NCBI RefSeq assembly: GCF_051020955.1
Contig: NW_027476184.1
Coordinates: 372,001 to 436,000, forward strand
Reading direction: 5' to 3'
DNA length: 64,000 bases
From: Megalopta genalis
Taxonomy: Eukaryota; Arthropoda; Insecta; Hymenoptera; Halictidae
Shown here: positions 14,640 through 29,916 of the stretch, piece after piece
Numbering within the stretch: the stretch's first letter is position 1
Layout: every line of letters begins with the position of its first letter
The notes under the pieces: model-generated
Told to the model about the DNA's origin: nothing
Databases searched by the model: none
What the model saw: the letters and a program-made list of their open reading frames with translations, nothing else
Program-made: the position numbers and the translations under genes

Positions 14640-17600
14640 AACGAACAACGAACAACGAACAACGAAGAACGAAGAACGAACAACGAAGAACGAACAACGA
14701 ACAACGAAGAACGAACAACGAAGAACGAACAACGAAGCACGAACAACGAAGAACGAACAACGAAGAACGAACAACGAACAACGAACAACGAACAACGAAC
14801 AACGAACAACGAACAACGAAGAACGAACAACGAAGAACGAAGAACAAGCAACAAGCAACAAGCAACAAACAACAAGCAACAAGCAACAAGCAACAAGCAA
14901 CAAGCAACAAGCAACAAGCAACAAGCAACGAAGAACAAGCAACGAAGAACAAACAACGAAGAACAAACAACGAAGAACAAACAACGAAGAACGAACAACG
15001 AAGAACGAACAACGAAGAACGAACAACGAAGAACGAACAACGAACAACGAACAACGAACAACGAACAACGAACAACGAACAACGAACAACGAACAACGAA
15101 CAACGAACAACGAACAACGAACAACGAACAACGAACAACGAACAACGAACCACGAACAACGAACCACGAACAACGAACAACGATCAACGAACAACGAACA
15201 ACGAACAACGAACAACGAACAACGAACAACGAACAACGAACAACGAACAACGAAGAACGAACAACGAAGAACGAACAACGAAGAACGAAGAACGAACAAC
15301 GAACAACGAAGAACGAAGAACGAACAACGAAGAACGAACAACGAAGAACGAACAACGAAGAACGAACAACGAAGAACGAAGAACGAACAACGAAGAACGA
15401 ACAACGAACAACGAAGAACGAACAACGAACAACGAAGAACGAACAACGAAGAACGAACAACGAAGAACGAACAACGAACAACGAAGAACGAACAACGAAC
15501 AACGAAGAACGAACAACGAACAACGAAGAACGAAGAACGAACAACGAAGAACGAACAACGAAGAACGAACAACGAAGAACGAACAACGAAGAACGAACAA
15601 CGAACAACGAAGAACGAACAACGAACAACGAACAACGAAGAACGAACAACGAAGAACGAACAACGAACAACGAAGAACGAACAACGAACAACGAACAACG
15701 AACAACGAAGAACGAACAACGAACAACGAAGAACGAACAACGAACAACGAAGAACGAAGAACGAACAACGAAGAACGAACAACGAAGAACGAACAACGAA
15801 GAACGAACAACGAAGAACGAACAACGAACAACGAAGAACGAACAACGAACAACGAACAACGAAGAACGAACAACGAAGAACGAACAACGAACAACGAACA
15901 ACGAACAACGAACAACGAACAACGAAGAACGAACAACGAAGAACGAAGAACGAACAACGAAGAACGAAGAACGAACAACGAAGAACGAACAACGAACAAC
16001 GAAGAACGAACAACGAACAACGAAGAACGAACAACGAACAACGAAGAACGAACAACGAACAACGAACAACGAACAACGAAGAACGAACAACGAAGAACGA
16101 ACAACGAACAACGAACAACGAACAACGAAGAACGAACAACGAACAACGAACAACGAAGAACGAAGAACGAAGAACGAAGAACGAACAACGAAGAACGAAC
16201 AACGAACAACGAAGAACGAACAACGAAGAACGAACAACGAACAACGAAGAACGAACAACGAACAACGAACAACGAACAACGAACAACCAACAACGAAGAA
16301 CGAACAACGAAGAACGAACAACGAAGAACGAACAACGAAGAACGAACAACGAAGAACGAACAACGAACAACGAACAACGAACAACGAACAACGAACAACG
16401 AACAACGAACAACGAACAACGAACAACGAACAACGAACAACGAACAACGAACAACGAACAACGAACAACGAACAACGAACAACGAACAACGAACAACGAA
16501 CAACGAACAACGAACAACGAACAACGAACAACGAACAACGAACAACGAACAACGAACAACGAACAACGAAGAACGAAGAACGAAGAACGAACAACGAAGA
16601 ACGAACAACGAAGAACGAAGAACGAACAACGAAGAACGAACAACGAAGAACGAACAACGAAGAACGAAGAACGAACAACGAAGAACGAAGAACGAACAAC
16701 GAAGAACGAAGAACGAACAACGAAGAACGAACAACGAAGAACGAACAACGAAGAACGAACAACGAAGAACGAACAACGAAGAACGAACAACGAACAACGA
16801 AGAACGAACAACGATCAACGAAGAACGAACAACGAACAACGAACAACGAACAACGAACAACGAACAACGAAGAACGAAGAACGAAGAACGAAGAACGAAC
16901 AACGAAGAACGAACAACGAAGAACGAACAACGAACAACGAACAACGAACAACGAACAACGAACAACGAACAACGAACAACGAACAACGAACAACGAACAA
17001 CGAACAACGAACAACGAACAACGAACAACGAACAACGAACAACGAACCACGAACAACGAACAACGAACCACGAACAACGAACAACGATCAACGAACAACG
17101 AACAACGAACAACGAACAACGAACAACGAACAACGAACAACGAACAACGAACAACGAACAACGAACAACGAACAACGAACAACGAACAACGAACAACGAA
17201 CAACGAACAACGAACAACGAACAACGAACAACGAACAACGAACAACGAACAACGAACAACGAACAACGAACAACGAACAACGAACAACGAACAACGAACA
17301 ACGAACAACGAACAACGAACAACGAACAACGAACAACGAACAACGAACAACGAACAACGAACAACGAACAACGAACAACGAAGAACGAACAACGAAGAAC
17401 GAACAACGAAGAACGAACAACGAAGAACGAACAACGAAGAACGAACAACGAAGAACGAACAACGAAGAACGAACAACGAACAACGAAGAACGAACAACGA
17501 ACAACGAAGAACGAACAACGAACAACGAAGAACGAACAACGAAGAACGAAGAACGAACAACGAACAACGAACAACGAAGAACGAACAACGAACAACGAAG

Positions 17601-18440
17601 AACGAACAACGAACAACGAAGAACGAACAACGAAGAACGAACAACGAAGAACGAACAACGAACAACGAAGAACCAACAACGAACAACGAAGAACGAACAA
17701 CGAACAACGAAGAACGAACAACGAACAACGAAGAACGAACAACGAACAACGAAGAACCAACAACGAACAACGAAGAACGAACAACGAACAACGAACAACG
17801 AAGAACGAAGAACGAAGAACGAACAACGAAGAACGAAGAACGAAGAACGAACAACGAAGAACGAAGAACGAACAACGAAGAACGAAGAACGAAGAACGAA
17901 GAACGAACAACGAAGAACGAACAACGAAGAACGAAGAACGAACAACGAAGAACGAAGAACGAACAACGAAGAACGAAGAACGAAGAACGAACAACGAAGA
18001 ACGAAGAACGAAGAACGAAGAACGAACAACGAACAACGAAGAACGAACAACGAACAACGAAGAACGAACAACGAACAACGAAGAACGAACAACGAACAAC
18101 GAAGAACGAACAACGAACAACGAACAACGAACAACGAAGAACGAACAACGAAGAACGAACAACGAAGAACGAACAACGAAGAACGAACAACGAAGAACGA
18201 ACAACGAAGAACGAACAACGAAGAACGAAGAACGAACAACGAAGAACGAAGAACGAACAACGAAGAACGAACAACGAAGAACGAACAACGAAGAACGAAG
18301 AACGAACAACGAACAACGAACAACGAAGAACGAACAACGAAGAACGAAGAACGAACAACGAAGAACGAACAACGAACAACGAAGAACGAACAACGAACAA
18401 CGAAGAACGAACAACGAACAACGAAGAACGAACAACGAAG
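14640..18440. repeat. Irregular GAACAAC/GAAGAAC mosaic
   Basis: GAACAAC and GAAGAAC are mixed in short 14-, 21- and 28-bp patterns rather than long pure runs. Rare markers include an AAGCAAC patch (14843-14935), GAACCAC near 15150 and 17045, GATCAAC near 15181 and 17088, and a GAACAAC run at about 17090-17380. Nothing other than satellite is visible. Confidence 0.85.
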
Positions 18441-18457
18441 AACAAACAACAAACAAC

Positions 18458-18534
18458 GAAGAGCAAACAACAAACAACGAAGAGCAAAGAACAAACAACG
18501 AAGAACAAACAACAAACAACGAAGAACAAACAAC
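18458..18534. repeat. GAAGAGC signpost before 21-bp block
   Basis: Two GAAGAGC units and an AAAGAAC unit precede the 21-bp block. The same signpost stands before the 21-bp blocks at 69, 1448, 20880 and 26816, but not before those at 35916 and 49489. Confidence 0.8.
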
Positions 18535-19563
18535 AAGCAACGAAGAACAAACAACAAGCAACGAAGAACAAACAACAAGCAACGAAGAACAAACAACAAG
18601 CAACGAAGAACAAACAACAAGCAACGAAGAACAAACAACAAGCAACGAAGAACAAACAACAAGCAACGAAGAACAAACAACAAGCAACGAAGAACAAACA
18701 ACAAGCAACGAAGAACAAACAACAAGCAACGAAGAACAAACAACAAGCAACGAAGAACAAACAACAAGCAACGAAGAACAAACAACAAGCAACGAAGAAC
18801 AAACAACAAGCAACGAAGAACAAACAACAAGCAACGAAGAACAAACAACAAGCAACGAAGAACAAACAACAAGCAACGCAGAACAAACAACAAGCAACGA
18901 AGAACAAACAACAAGCAACGAAGAACAAACAACAAGCAACGAAGAACAAACAACAAGCAACGAAGAACAAACAACAAGCAACGAAGAACAAACAACAAGC
19001 AACGAAGAACAAACAACAAGCAACGAAGAACAAACAACAAGCAACGAAGAACAAACAACAAGCAACGAAGAACAAACAACAAGCAACGAAGAACAAACAA
19101 CAAGCAACGAAGAACAAACAACAAGCAACGAAGAACAAACAACAAGAAACGAAGAACAAACAACAAGCAACGAAGAACAAACAACAAGCAACGAAGAACA
19201 AACAACAAGCAACGAAGAACAAACAACAAGCAACGAAGAACAAACAACAAGCAACGAAGAACAAACAACAAGCAACGAAGAACAAACAACAAGCAACGAA
19301 GAACAAACAACAAGCAACGAAGAACAAACAACAAGCAACGAAGAACAAACAACAAGCAACGAAGAACAAACAACAAGCAACGAAGAACAAACAACAAGCA
19401 ACGAAGAACAAACAACAAGCAACGAAGAACAAACAACAAGCAACGAAGAACAAACAACAAGCAACGAAGAACAAACAACAAGCAACGAAGAACAAACAAC
19501 AAGCAACGAAGAACAAACAACAAGCAACGAAGAACAAACAACAAGCAACGAAGAACAAACAAC
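18535..19563. repeat. 21-bp compound repeat, 49 copies
   Basis: Each copy joins AAGCAAC, GAAGAAC and AAACAAC. First and last AAGCAAC units are 1008 bp apart (48 x 21). Private variants are a GCAGAAC at 18878 and an AAGAAAC at 19144, both of which reappear in the next 21-bp block. Confidence 0.92.
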
Positions 19564-19854
19564 AAACAACGAAGAACAAACAACGATGAACAAACAACAA
19601 GCAACAAGCAACAAGCAACAAGCAACAAACAACGAAGAACGAACAACGAACAACGAACAACGAACAACGAAGAACGAACAACGAAGAACGAACAACGAAG
19701 AACGAACAACGAAGAACGAACAACGAAGAACGAACAACGAAGAACGAACAACGAAGAACGAACAACGAAGAACGAACAACGAACAACGAACAACGAAGAA
19801 CGAACAACGAAGAACGAACAACGAAGAACGAACAACGAAGAACGAACAACGAAC

Positions 19855-20600
19855 AACGAACAACGAACAACGAACAACGAACAACGAACAACGAACAACG
19901 AACAACGAACAACGAACAACGAACAACGAACAACGAACAACGAACAACGAACAACGAACAACGAACAACGAACAACGAACAACGAACAACGAACAACGAA
20001 CAACGAACAACGAACAACGAACAACGAACAACGAACAACGAACAACGAACAACGAACAACGAACAACGAACAACGAACAACGAACAACGAACAACGAACA
20101 ACGAACAACGAACAACGAACAACGAACAACGAACAACGAACAACGAACAACGAACAACGAACAACGAACAACGAACAACGAACAACGAACAACGAACAAC
20201 GAACAACGAACAACGAACAACGAACAACGAACAACGAACAACGAACAACGAACAACGAACAACGAACAACGAACAACGAACAACGAACAACGAACAACGA
20301 ACAACGAACAACGAACAACGAACAACGAACAACGAACAACGAACAACGAACAACGAACAACGAACATCGAACAACGAACAACGAACAACGAACAACGAAC
20401 AACGAACAACGAACAACGAACAACGAACAACGAACAACGAACAACGAACAACGAACAACGAACAACGAACAACGAACAACGAACAACGAACAACGAACAA
20501 CGAACAACGAACAACGAACAACGAACAACGAACAACGAACAACGAACAACGAACAACGAACAACGAACAACGAACAACGAACAACGAACAACGAACAACG
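19855..20600. repeat. GAACAAC run, about 106 units
   Basis: A near-pure run with one GAACATC near 20364, ending in six GAAGAAC units. It has a close counterpart at about 22180-22945. Confidence 0.88.
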
Positions 20601-20879
20601 AAGAACGAAGAACGAAGAACGAAGAACGAAGAACGAAGAACGAACAACGAAGAACGAACAACGAACAACGAACAACGAACAACGAACAACGAACAACGAA
20701 CAACGAACAACGAACAACGAACAACGAACAACGAACAACGAACAACGAACAACGAACAACGAACAACGAACAACGAACAACGAACAACGAACAACGAACA
20801 ACGAAGAACAAACAACAAACAACGAAGAGCAAAGAACAAACAACGAAGAACAAACAACAAACAACGAAGAACAAACAAC

Positions 20880-21887
20880 AAGCAACGAAGAACAAACAAC
20901 AAGCAACGAAGAACAAACAACAAGCAACGAAGAACAAACAACAAGCAACGAAGAACAAACAACAAGCAACGAAGAACAAACAACAAGCAACGAAGAACAA
21001 ACAACAAGCAACGAAGAACAAACAACAAGCAACGAAGAACAAACAACAAGCAACGAAGAACAAACAACAAGCAACGAAGAACAAACAACAAGCAACGAAG
21101 AACAAACAACAAGCAACGAAGAACAAACAACAAGCAACGAAGAACAAACAACAAGCAACGAAGAACAAACAACAAGCAACGAAGAACAAACAACAAGCAA
21201 CGAAGAACAAACAACAAGCAACGCAGAACAAACAACAAGCAACGAAGAACAAACAACAAGCAACGAAGAACAAACAACAAGCAACGAAGAACAAACAACA
21301 AGCAACGAAGAACAAACAACAAGCAACGAAGAACAAACAACAAGCAACGAAGAACAAACAACAAGCAACGAAGAACAAACAACAAGCAACGAAGAACAAA
21401 CAACAAGCAACGAAGAACAAACAACAAGCAACGAAGAACAAACAACAAGCAACGAAGAACAAACAACAAGAAACGAAGAACAAACAACAAGCAACGAAGA
21501 ACAAACAACAAGCAACGAAGAACAAACAACAAGCAACGAAGAACAAACAACAAGCAACGAAGAACAAACAACAAGCAACGAAGAACAAACAACAAGCAAC
21601 GAAGAACAAACAACAAGCAACGAAGAACAAACAACAAGCAACGAAGAACAAACAACAAGCAACGAAGAACAAACAACAAGCAACGAAGAACAAACAACAA
21701 GCAACGAAGAACAAACAACAAGCAACGAAGAACAAACAACAAGCAACGAAGAACAAACAACAAGCAACGAAGAACAAACAACAAGCAACGAAGAACAAAC
21801 AACAAGCAACGAAGAACAAACAACAAGCAACGAAGAACAAACAACAAGCAACGAAGAACAAACAACAAGCAACGAAGAACAAACAAC
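20880..21887. repeat. 21-bp compound repeat, 48 copies
   Basis: This is a near-copy of the 18535-19563 block. GCAGAAC is at 21223 and AAGAAAC at 21468, 245 bp apart here against 266 bp in the other copy, so exactly one 21-bp unit differs. Confidence 0.92.
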
Positions 21888-22179
21888 AAACAACGAAGAA
21901 CAAACAACGATGAACAAACAACAAGCAACAAGCAACAAGCAACAAGCAACAAACAACGAAGAACGAACAACGAACAACGAACAACGAACAACGAAGAACG
22001 AACAACGAAGAACGAACAACGAAGAACGAACAACGAAGAACGAACAACGAAGAACGAACAACGAAGAACGAACAACGAAGAACGAACAACGAAGAACGAA
22101 CAACGAACAACGAACAACGAAGAACGAACAACGAAGAACGAACAACGAAGAACGAACAACGAAGAACGAACAACGAACA

Positions 22180-23205
22180 ACGAACAACGAACAACGAACA
22201 ACGAACAACGAACAACGAACAACGAACAACGAACAACGAACAACGAACAACGAACAACGAACAACGAACAACGAACAACGAACAACGAACAACGAACAAC
22301 GAACAACGAACAACGAACAACGAACAACGAACAACGAACAACGAACAACGAACAACGAACAACGAACAACGAACAACGAACAACGAACAACGAACAACGA
22401 ACAACGAACAACGAACAACGAACAACGAACAACGAACAACGAACAACGAACAACGAACAACGAACAACGAACAACGAACAACGAACAACGAACAACGAAC
22501 AACGAACAACGAACAACGAACAACGAACAACGAACAACGAACAACGAACAACGAACAACGAACAACGAACAACGAACAACGAACAACGAACAACGAACAA
22601 CGAACAACGAACAACGAACAACGAACAACGAACAACGAACAACGAACAACGAACAACGAACAACGAACAACGAACAACGAACAACGAACAACGAACAACG
22701 AACATCGAACAACGAACAACGAACAACGAACAACGAACAACGAACAACGAACAACGAACAACGAACAACGAACAACGAACAACGAACAACGAACAACGAA
22801 CAACGAACAACGAACAACGAACAACGAACAACGAACAACGAACAACGAACAACGAACAACGAACAACGAACAACGAACAACGAACAACGAACAACGAACA
22901 ACGAACAACGAACAACGAACAACGAACAACGAACAACGAACAACGAAGAACGAAGAACGAAGAACGAAGAACGAAGAACGAAGAACGAACAACGAAGAAC
23001 GAACAACGAACAACGAACAACGAACAACGAACAACGAACAACGAACAACGAACAACGAACAACGAACAACGAACAACGAACAACGAACAACGAACAACGA
23101 ACAACGAACAACGAACAACGAACAACGAACAACGAACAACGAACAACGAACAACGAACAACGAACAACGAACAACGAACAACGAACAACGAACAACGAAC
23201 AACGA
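22180..23205. repeat. GAACAAC runs with GAAGAAC island
   Basis: A GAACAAC run with one GAACATC near 22703 is broken by six GAAGAAC units near 22947-22986, then resumes up to the CAGCAAC cluster at 23205-23320. Confidence 0.88.
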
Positions 23206-23434
23206 ACAACCAGCAACGAAAAACCAGCAACGAACAACCAGCAACGAACAACCAGCAACGAACAACCAGCAACGAACAACCAGCAACGAACAACCAGCAA
23301 CGAACAACCAGCAACGAGCAACAAGCAACAAACAACAAACAACGAAGAACAAACAACAAACAACGAAGAACAAACAACAAACAACGATGAACAAACAACA
23401 AACAACGATGAACAAACAACGATGAACAAACAAC

Positions 23435-23546
23435 AAGCAACAAGCAACAAGCAACAAGCAACAAGCAACAAGCAACAAGCAACAAGCAACAAGCAACAAG
23501 CAACAAGCAACAAGCAACAAGCAACAAGCAACAAGCAACAAGCAAC
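23435..23546. repeat. Pure AAGCAAC run, 16 units
   Basis: The run follows the last GATGAAC signpost in the window (23421) and leads to GAAGAAC-rich DNA. This is the right-most full copy of the left-type module. Confidence 0.9.
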
Positions 23547-23686
23547 AAACAACAAACAACGAAGAACAAGCAACGAAGAACAAACAACGAAGAACGAACA
23601 ACGAAGAACGAACAACGAAGAACGAACAACGAAGAACGAACAACGAAGAACGAACAACGAAGAACGAACAACGAAGAACGAACAAC

Positions 23687-23896
23687 GAAGAACGAAGAAC
23701 GAAGAACGAAGAACGAAGAACGAAGAACGAAGAACGAAGAACGAAGAACGAAGAACGAAGAACGAAGAACGAAGAACGAAGAACGAAGAACGAAGAACGA
23801 AGAACGAAGAACGAAGAACGAAGAACGAAGAACGAAGAACGAAGAACGAAGAACGAAGAACGAAGAACGAAGAACGAAGAACGAAGAACGAAGAAC
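23687..23896. repeat. Pure GAAGAAC run, 30 units
   Basis: This is the longest pure GAAGAAC run noted. It is followed by five GAAGGAC variants (about 23921-23982) and a 14-bp GAAGAAC+GAACAAC region to about 24340. Confidence 0.9.
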
Positions 23897-24339
23897 GAAC
23901 AACGAAGAACGAACAACGAAGGACGAACAACGAAGGACGAACAACGAAGGACGAACAACGAAGGACGAACAACGAAGGACGAACAACGAAGAACGAACAA
24001 CGAAGAACGAACAACGAAGAACGAACAACGAAGAACGAACAACGAAGAACGAACAACGAAGAACGAACAACGAAGAACGAACAACGAAGAACGAACAACG
24101 AAGAACGAACAACGAAGAACGAACAACGAAGAACGAACAACGAAGAACGAACAACGAAGAACGAACAACGAAGAACGAACAACGAAGAACGAACAACGAA
24201 GAACGAACAACGAAGAACGAACAACGAAGAACGAACAACGAAGAACGAACAACGAAGAACGAACAACGAAGGACGAACAACGAAGAACGAACAACGAAGA
24301 ACGAACAACGAAGAACGAACAACGAAGAACGAACAACGA

Positions 24340-26740
24340 ACAACGAACAACGAAGAACGAACAACGAAGAACGAACAACGAAGAACGAACAACGAAGCAC
24401 GAACAACGAAGAACGAACAACGAAGAACGAACAACGAACAACGAACAACGAACAACGAACAACGAACAACGAACAACGAACAACGAACAACGAAGAACGA
24501 ACAACGAAGAACGAAGAACAAGCAACAAGCAACAAGCAACAAACAACAAGCAACAAGCAACAAGCAACAAGCAACAAGCAACAAGCAACAAGCAACAAGC
24601 AACGAAGAACAAGCAACGAAGAACAAACAACGAAGAACAAACAACGAAGAACAAACAACGAAGAACAAACAACGAAGAACGAACAACGAAGAACGAACAA
24701 CGAAGAACGAACAACGAACAACGAACAACGAACAACGAACAACGAACAACGAACAACGAACAACGAACAACGAACAACGAACAACGAACAACGAACAACG
24801 AACAACGAACAACGAACAACGAACAACGAACCACGAACAACGAACCACGAACAACGAACAACGATCAACGAACAACGAACAACGAACAACGAACAACGAA
24901 CAACGAACAACGAACAACGAACAACGAACAACGAACAACGAACAACGAAGAACGAACAACGAAGAACGAACAACGAAGAACGAAGAACGAAGAACGAAGA
25001 ACGAACAACGAAGAACGAAGAACGAACAACGAAGAACGAACAACGAAGAACGAACAACGAAGAACGAACAACGAAGAACGAAGAACGAACAACGAAGAAC
25101 GAACAACGAAGAACGAACAACGAACAACGAACAACGAAGAACGAACAACGAACAACGAAGAACGAAGAACGAACAACGAAGAACGAACAACGAAGAACGA
25201 ACAACGAACAACGAACAACGAACAACGAACAACGAACAACGAACAACGAACAACGAACAACGAACAACGAACAACGAACAACGAACAACGAACAACGAAC
25301 AACGAACCACGAACAACGAACAACGAACAACGAACAACGAACAACGAACAACGAACAACGAACAACGAACAACGAACAACGAACAACGAACAACGAACAA
25401 CGAACAACGAACAACGAACAACGAACAACGAACAACGAACAACGAACAACGAACAACGAACAACGAACAACGAACAACGAACAACGAACAACGAACAACG
25501 AACAACGAACAACGAACAACGAACAACGAACAACGAACAACGAACAACGAACAACGAACAACGAACAACGAACAACGAACAACGAAGAACGAACAACGAA
25601 GAACGAAGAACGAAGAACGAAGAACGAAGAACGAAGAACGAACAACGAAGAACGAACAACGAACAACGAACAACGAAGAACGAACAACGAAGAACGAACA
25701 ACGAAGAACGAAGAACGAAGAACGAACAACGAAGAACGAACAACGAAGAACGAAGAACGAAGAACGAACAACGAACAACGAACAACGAAGAACGAACAAC
25801 GAACAACGAAGAACGAACAACGAACAACGAAGAACGAACAACGAAGAACGAACAACGAAGAACGAACAACGAACAACGAAGAACGAACAACGAACAACGA
25901 AGAACGAACAACGAACAACGAAGAACGAACAACGAACAACGAAGAACGAACAACGAACAACGAAGAACGAACAACGAACAACGAAGAACGAAGAACGAAG
26001 AACGAACAACGAAGAACGAAGAACGAACAACGAAGAACGAAGAACGAACAACGAAGAACGAAGAACGAAGAACGAACAACGAAGAACGAACAACGAAGAA
26101 CGAAGAACGAAGAACGAACAACGAAGAACGAAGAACGAACAACGAAGAACGAAGAACGAACAACGAAGAACGAAGAACGAACAACGAAGAACGAACAACG
26201 AAGAACGAAGAACGAACAACGAACAACGAAGAACGAACAACGAACAACGAAGAACGAACAACGAACAACGAAGAACGAACAACGAACAACGAAGAACGAA
26301 CAACGAACAACGAAGAACGAACAACGAACAACGAAGAACGAACAACGAACAACGAAGAACGAACAACGAACAACGAACAACGAAGAACGAACAACGAACA
26401 ACGAAGAACGAACAACGAACAACGAAGAACGAACAACGAAGAACGAACAACGAAGAACGAAGAACGAACAACGAAGAACGAACAACGAACAACGAAGAAC
26501 GAACAACGAACAACGAAGAACGAACAACGAACAACGAAGAACGAACAACGAACAACGAAGAACGAACAACGAACAACGAACAACGAAGAACGAAGAACGA
26601 ACAACGAACAACGAAGAACGAACAACGAACAACGAACAACGAAGAACGAAGAACGAACAACGAAGAACGAACAACGAACAACGAAGAACGAACAACGAAC
26701 AACGAAGAACGAACAACGAACAACGAAGAACGAACAACGA
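24340..26740. repeat. Irregular mosaic at the left/right boundary
   Basis: It contains an AAGCAAC patch (about 24514-24610), GAACCAC near 24830 and 24846, one GATCAAC near 24865, a GAACAAC run at about 25190-25580 and then short 14-, 21- and 28-bp GAACAAC/GAAGAAC mixtures. No gene is visible. Confidence 0.85.
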
Positions 26741-26815
26741 AGAGCAAACAACAAACAACGGAGAGCAAACAACAAACAACGAAGAGCAAAGAACAAACAA
26801 CGAAGAACAAACAAC

Positions 26816-27214
26816 AAGCAACGAAGAACAAACAACAAGCAACGAAGAACAAACAACAAGCAACGAAGAACAAACAACAAGCAACGAAGAACAAACAACA
26901 AGCAACGAAGAACAAACAACAAGCAACGAAGAACAAACAACAAGCAACGAAGAACAAACAACAAGCAACGAAGAACAAACAACAAGCAACGAAGAACAAA
27001 CAACAAGCAACGAAGAACAAACAACAAGCAACGAAGAACAAACAACAAGCAACGAAGAACAAACAACAAGCAACGAAGAACAAACAACAAGCAACGAAGA
27101 ACAAACAACAAGCAACGAAGAACAAACAACAAGCAACGAAGAACAAACAACAAGCAACGAAGAACAAACAACAAGCAACGAAGAACAAACAACAAGCAAC
27201 GAAGAACAAACAAC
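26816..27214. repeat. 21-bp compound repeat, 19 copies
   Basis: This has the same three-unit order as the 18535 block and is preceded by GGAGAGC/GAAGAGC units at 26741-26800. It begins a right-type cycle that repeats at 35916 and 49489. Confidence 0.9.
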
Positions 27215-27494
27215 AAACAACGAAGAACAAACAACAAACAACGAACAACAAACAACAAACAAGGAACAACAAACAACAAACAACGAACAACAAACAACAA
27301 ACAACGAACAACAAACAACGAACAACGAACAACAAACAACGAACAACGAACAACAAACAACGAACAACAAACAACGAACAACAAACAACAAACAACGAAC
27401 AACGAACAACAAACAACGAACAACGAACAACAAACAACGAACAACGAACAACAAACAACAAACAACGAACAACAAACAACAAACAACGAACAAC
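27215..27494. repeat. AAACAAC/GAACAAC transition with AAGGAAC
   Basis: AAACAAC and GAACAAC are mixed, with an AAGGAAC unit near 27262. Equivalent transitions with AAGGAAC (and GCACAAC) lie at 36819-37007 and 50413-50615, each between a 21-bp block and a pure AAACAAC tract. Confidence 0.8.
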
Positions 27495-28733
27495 AAACAA
27501 CAAACAACAAACAACAAACAACAAACAACAAACAACAAACAACAAACAACAAACAACAAACAACAAACAACAAACAACAAACAACAAACAACAAACAACA
27601 AACAACAAACAACAAACAACAAACAACAAACAACAAACAACAAACAACAAACAACAAACAACAAACAACAAACAACAAACAACAAACAACAAACAACAAA
27701 CAACAAACAACAAACAACAAACAACAAACAACAAACAACAAACAACAAACAACAAACAACAAACAACAAACAACAAACAACAAACAACAAACAACAAACA
27801 ACAAACAACAAACAACAAACAACAAACAACAAACAACAAACAACAAACAACAAACAACAAACAACAAACAACAAACAACAAACAACAAACAACAAACAAC
27901 AAACAACAAACAACAAACAACAAACAACAAACAACAAACAACAAACAACAAACAACAAACAACAAACAACAAACAACAAACAACAAACAACAAACAACAA
28001 ACAACAAACAACAAACAACAAACAACAAACAACAAACAACAAACAACAAACAACAAACAACAAACAACAAACAACAAACAACAAACAACAAACAACAAAC
28101 AACAAACAACAAACAACAAACAACAAACAACAAACAACAAACAACAAACAACAAACAACAAACAACAAACAACAAACAACAAACAACAAACAACAAACAA
28201 CAAACAACAAACAACAAACAACAAACAACAAACAACAAACAACAAACAACAAACAACAAACAACAAACAACAAACAACAAACAACAAACAACAAACAACA
28301 AACAACAAACAACAAACAACAAACAACAAACAACAAACAACAAACAACAAACAACAAACAACAAACAACAAACAACAAACAACAAACAACAAACAACAAA
28401 CAACAAACAACAAACAACAAACAACAAACAACAAACAACAAACAACAAACAACAAACAACAAACAACAAACAACAAACAACAAACAACAAACAACAAACA
28501 ACAAACAACAAACAACAAACAACAAACAACAAACAACAAACAACAAACAACAAACAACAAACAACAAACAACAAACAACAAACAACAAACAACAAACAAC
28601 AAACAACAAACAACAAACAACAAACAACAAACAACAAACAACAAACAACAAACAACAAACAACAAACAACAAACAACAAACAACAAACAACAAACAACAA
28701 ACAACAAACAACAAACAACAAACAACAAACAAC
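27495..28733. repeat. Pure AAACAAC tract, 177 units
   Basis: The tract is 1239 bp of uninterrupted AAACAAC with no variant seen, the most homogeneous stretch of the window. Confidence 0.95.
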
Positions 28734-28803
28734 GAACAACGAACAACGAACAACGAACAACGAACAACGAACAACGAACAACAAACAACGAACAACGAAC
28801 AAC

Positions 28804-29188
28804 AAACAACAAACAACAAACAACAAACAACAAACAACAAACAACAAACAACAAACAACAAACAACAAACAACAAACAACAAACAACAAACAACAAACAA
28901 CAAACAACAAACAACAAACAACAAACAACAAACAACAAACAACAAACAACAAACAACAAACAACAAACAACAAACAACAAACAACAAACAACAAACAACA
29001 AACAACAAACAACAAACAACAAACAACAAACAACAAACAACAAACAACAAACAACAAACAACAAACAACAAACAACAAACAACAAACAACAAACAACAAA
29101 CAACAAACAACAAACAACAAACAACAAACAACAAACAACAAACAACAAACAACAAACAACAAACAACAAACAACAAACAACAAACAAC
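28804..29188. repeat. Pure AAACAAC tract, 55 units
   Basis: The tract is 385 bp of AAACAAC, separated from its larger neighbour by a 70-bp GAACAAC-rich island. Confidence 0.95.
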
Positions 29189-29496
29189 GAACAACGAACA
29201 ACGAACAACGAACAACGAACAACGAACAACAAACAACGAACAACAAACAACGAACAACAAACAACAAACAACGAACAACGAACAACGAACAACGAACAAC
29301 GAACAACGAACAACGAACAACGAACAACGAACAACGAACAACCAACAACGAACAACCAACAACGAACAACCAACAACGAACAACCAACAACGAACAACCA
29401 ACAACGAACAACCAACAACGAACAACGAACAACGAACAACGAACAACCAACAACGAACAACGAACAACAAACAACGAACAACGAACAACGAACAAC
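29189..29496. repeat. GAACAAC island with CAACAAC units
   Basis: GAACAAC units alternate with CAACAAC about six times near 29335-29410, a variant rarely seen elsewhere. AAACAAC tracts flank it on both sides. Confidence 0.85.
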
Positions 29497-29916
29497 AAAC
29501 AACAAACAACAAACAACAAACAACAAACAACAAACAACAAACAACAAACAACAAACAACAAACAACAAACAACAAACAACAAACAACAAACAACAAACAA
29601 CAAACAACAAACAACAAACAACAAACAACAAACAACAAACAACAAACAACAAACAACAAACAACAAACAACAAACAACAAACAACAAACAACAAACAACA
29701 AACAACAAACAACAAACAACAAACAACAAACAACAAACAACAAACAACAAACAACAAACAACAAACAACAAACAACAAACAACAAACAACAAACAACAAA
29801 CAACAAACAACAAACAACAAACAACAAACAACAAACAACAAACAACAAACAACAAACAACAAACAACAAACAACAAACAACAAACAACAAACAACAAACA
29901 ACAAACAACAAACAAC
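29497..29916. repeat. Pure AAACAAC tract, 60 units
   Basis: The tract is 420 bp of AAACAAC, followed at once by GAAGAAC+AAACAAC 14-bp repeats. Confidence 0.95.
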
